From the NCBI GenBank assembly GCA_030638785.1, contig DAOWDY010000113.1, positions 1 to 7,668 of the forward strand: DNA of 7,668 bases, written 5' to 3'. A model generated the notes under the pieces. It was given only the letters and a program-made list of their open reading frames with translations. It was not told the DNA's origin and searched no databases. Below, one piece after another: positions 5,988 through 7,668 of this stretch. The translations under genes and the position numbers were made by a program. Positions within the stretch are counted from its first letter, which is position 1, and every line of letters begins with the position of its first letter. The DNA comes from Candidatus Thorarchaeota archaeon (GTDB lineage: Archaea; Asgardarchaeota; Thorarchaeia; Thorarchaeales; Thorarchaeaceae).

Positions 5988-7668
5988 TCATAGGTTTCTG
6001 AGCTCTGCAATCATATTCACCTTTCCGGCATTCTTTGCGGGAAAGTAACACGATACCATCAAGACCACCGTTTCTAGGGCGAGGAAAAAGACCATCGGGA
6101 TAACAGGAAATATGATTGCTCCTTGCATAATAGGTACAAAAGGAGAGATTCCTAAGACCAAGAATGTTGTTACAAACCCGAAAATAACACCCAATCCAAC
6201 ACTAAGGATTAGGGCCGAGTACACAAGTCCTGCAAACTCGCTGAACACCATTGTGTAGATTTGATTCTCTGTTGCTCCAAGTGCACGGAATATAGCATAC
6301 TCAGGTGTCCTTTCAACGATAGCAGAACCAAAGAACATACTAACGGCAGCAAGAGCCATCAGGATACATACAATGGTACCAACAAGTGTGATGCCCTGAA
6401 AACCGGAAATGAACCTCTGAATCTCCTGATAGATTGGATCTTGTGTTGAATAGAAGAATGACCCATCATCAGCATAAAGCAGGATTTCAGTTTCAGGTAA
6501 TATATTCCAATGCGGCGTCCTTAGGTTCACCCGATACCCTGCTGTGAGATTTGCACAGAGATCTTTGAAACCATTATTAAGATCAGCATCAACAAGAAAG
6601 AGCTCTACATCATTTTCTCCATAGACTGATGACAAGAAATCATAATTTACTAGCATGAAACCATCTTGTGAAACTTGAAATCCAAGATTGGATGCAATTG
6701 TATCCTCAGTAGATTCATAATGGCTTGAATATCCAAAACCTGGGGCGCTTGTCATTGTGGCAACTATTTTTAATTCGTATGGAAGAATGTTCAACAATCG
6801 TATTCGAATTGCATCACCAACTGTTTTGTTTAGACGATTTGCATAGGCGTCCGAAATAATCACTCCATCAACCTCGTTGTGAAGAGCACCTAACGCATCG
6901 ATTGGATTTGAATTGGGAAAAGTATTCAGACCAAAAGTTCCAATCTCAAGGTATTTGTTTGGAATAATACCTTGCAAGAAGAATCGATCTGATTCCGATG
7001 ATATGAGACGGCTCATGACTGGAGTAACAGCGTTAACTCCATCTAGCTCTTCGATATCGTTCGCCACTGATACATGATATGGAACATAGCAGTCCAACCG
7101 AATATCCGCACCGTAAGAGAATATCACATCATTTTGAAGAGATGTCTGAAAGCTTGTACTCTCCATCAACATCATTGTGGCACTAGTAAGAGAAAGTGTC
7201 AGAATAACCATTAGCGGTACAAATTTCCCTCTCCTTCTCCGTAGACTCTGAACTACGTATAAGACTCTCTCACCTAGCGGATTTCTTATTCTTGTGATTA
7301 GCGAGGATACGGAAAGCTGAACAACTCTTGACCCTAAATATGATGCAATGAGTAAGATGAGGGCTACTAATATAATTCCCATGATGCCTGATATTCCAGA
7401 AGGTGAGATCACGCTTGGAATCAATAATGTAATTGCAAGAATAACTAGAAACGCTGCCAATAATTGTATGAACCTGGATTCCTGAATCTTCTCCTCCGAT
7501 TCTCCCTTAAGGGGAACACCAACCTCATGCACGTCAATTCGTCGCTCAATTTGGTATAGGTACAACCCTGGCAGATAGAGAGTGATAACACAAGAAATGA
7601 CAAGAATCAGAGGGGGAACTCTTAGTGCTAAGAAGAAACGAAGATATTCTTCAGTATTGATATTGAAC
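5988..7668 (-). CDS. FtsX/MacB-type ABC permease, N-terminus outside window
   Basis: The C-terminal 559 residues of a large membrane permease. The frame is open from the window edge (7667), with 34 codons (including FFLALRVPPLILVISCVITL) before the TTG at 7565. That TTG has no clear ribosome site and falls just after a membrane segment, so it is unlikely to be the start. Numbered from the TTG codon, further membrane helices lie near 32-53, 58-77, 115-133, 390-414, 445-470 and 485-507. An outer domain of about 250 residues (135-385) sits between the third and fourth of these. After the 390-414 helix comes the FtsX signature ERTPEYAIFRALGATENQIY (418-437). This matches the second half of a two-part permease in the MacB/LolCE class, which works with a cytoplasmic ABC ATPase to drive export or extract lipids or lipoproteins by mechanical movement. 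No ATPase gene is in the window; it may lie upstream. The substrate cannot be told. An intact 3' end is present. Confidence 0.85.
   Translation of the reverse strand, partial: FNINTEEYLRFFLALRVPPLILVISCVITLYLPGLYLYQIERRIDVHEVGVPLKGESEEKIQESRFIQLLAAFLVILAITLLIPSVISPSGISGIMGIILVALILLIASYLGSRVVQLSVSSLITRIRNPLGERVLYVVQSLRRRRGKFVPLMVILTLSLTSATMMLMESTSFQTSLQNDVIFSYGADIRLDCYVPYHVSVANDIEELDGVNAVTPVMSRLISSESDRFFLQGIIPNKYLEIGTFGLNTFPNSNPIDALGALHNEVDGVIISDAYANRLNKTVGDAIRIRLLNILPYELKIVATMTSAPGFGYSSHYESTEDTIASNLGFQVSQDGFMLVNYDFLSSVYGENDVELFLVDADLNNGFKDLCANLTAGYRVNLRTPHWNILPETEILLYADDGSFFYSTQDPIYQEIQRFISGFQGITLVGTIVCILMALAAVSMFFGSAIVERTPEYAIFRALGATENQIYTMVFSEFAGLVYSALILSVGLGVIFGFVTTFLVLGISPFVPIMQGAIIFPVIPMVFFLALETVVLMVSCYFPAKNAGKVNMIAELRNL

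Noticed and set aside
6261..6449. Plus-strand open frame inside the permease
   Set aside because: It is antisense to the FtsX signature and membrane helices.
1..7668. Search for CRISPR repeats, tRNA/rRNA genes, insertion-sequence ends or a defence cassette
   Set aside because: No regularly spaced direct repeats, no tRNA-like folds or rRNA stretches, no transposase, and no nuclease or toxin-antitoxin motifs were seen.

Overview
The window looks archaeal. The evidence is short TATA-like boxes instead of a bacterial -35/-10 layout, Shine-Dalgarno-led starts including a TTG, a Thr/Pro-stalked surface protein with a C-terminal membrane anchor, and a long MacB/FtsX-type permease with a large outer domain. 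The style of the surface protein, the permease and the paired ATC-hydrolase-like proteins reminds me of Asgard archaea, possibly Thorarchaeota. That placement is inference from protein style and was not checked by search. Base composition is moderately A+T rich throughout, with no visible compositional break.

Layout: bases 1-48 may hold the last 15 codons of a plus-strand gene, followed by a strong terminator-like hairpin (61-87). A TATA-like box (148-157) and a ribosome binding site lead into two tandem plus-strand genes (212-1087 and 1100-1975). Both encode 291-residue proteins related to L-2-amino-thiazoline-4-carboxylate hydrolase (ATC hydrolase). Directly behind them (about 1974-2057) lies an orphan fragment coding for another copy of this family's C-terminal tail, the most unusual thing in the window. 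A separate plus-strand gene (2163-3779, TTG start) encodes a secreted, membrane-anchored protein with seven SBBP-type repeats of about 64 residues, so a seven-bladed beta-propeller is expected. It ends at a hairpin (3791-3815) that lies between two convergent genes.

On the minus strand are a complete NAD-dependent DNA ligase (5884-3824, all catalytic, zinc, HhH and BRCT parts present) and, upstream of it, an FtsX-type permease (window edge to 5988). The permease frame is open to the window edge, so it is a fragment of a longer gene and the TTG at 7565 is probably not its start.

The genes do not form one obvious pathway. The ATC-hydrolase-like pair is probably one transcript. The propeller gene has its own promoter and terminator. 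The ligase and permease share a strand but are separated by about 100 bases. I see no RNA genes, CRISPR array, insertion sequence or clear defence system. The points worth checking are the duplicated tail behind the paralogue pair, the bacterial-type ligase in an apparently archaeal genome, and the corrected starts.
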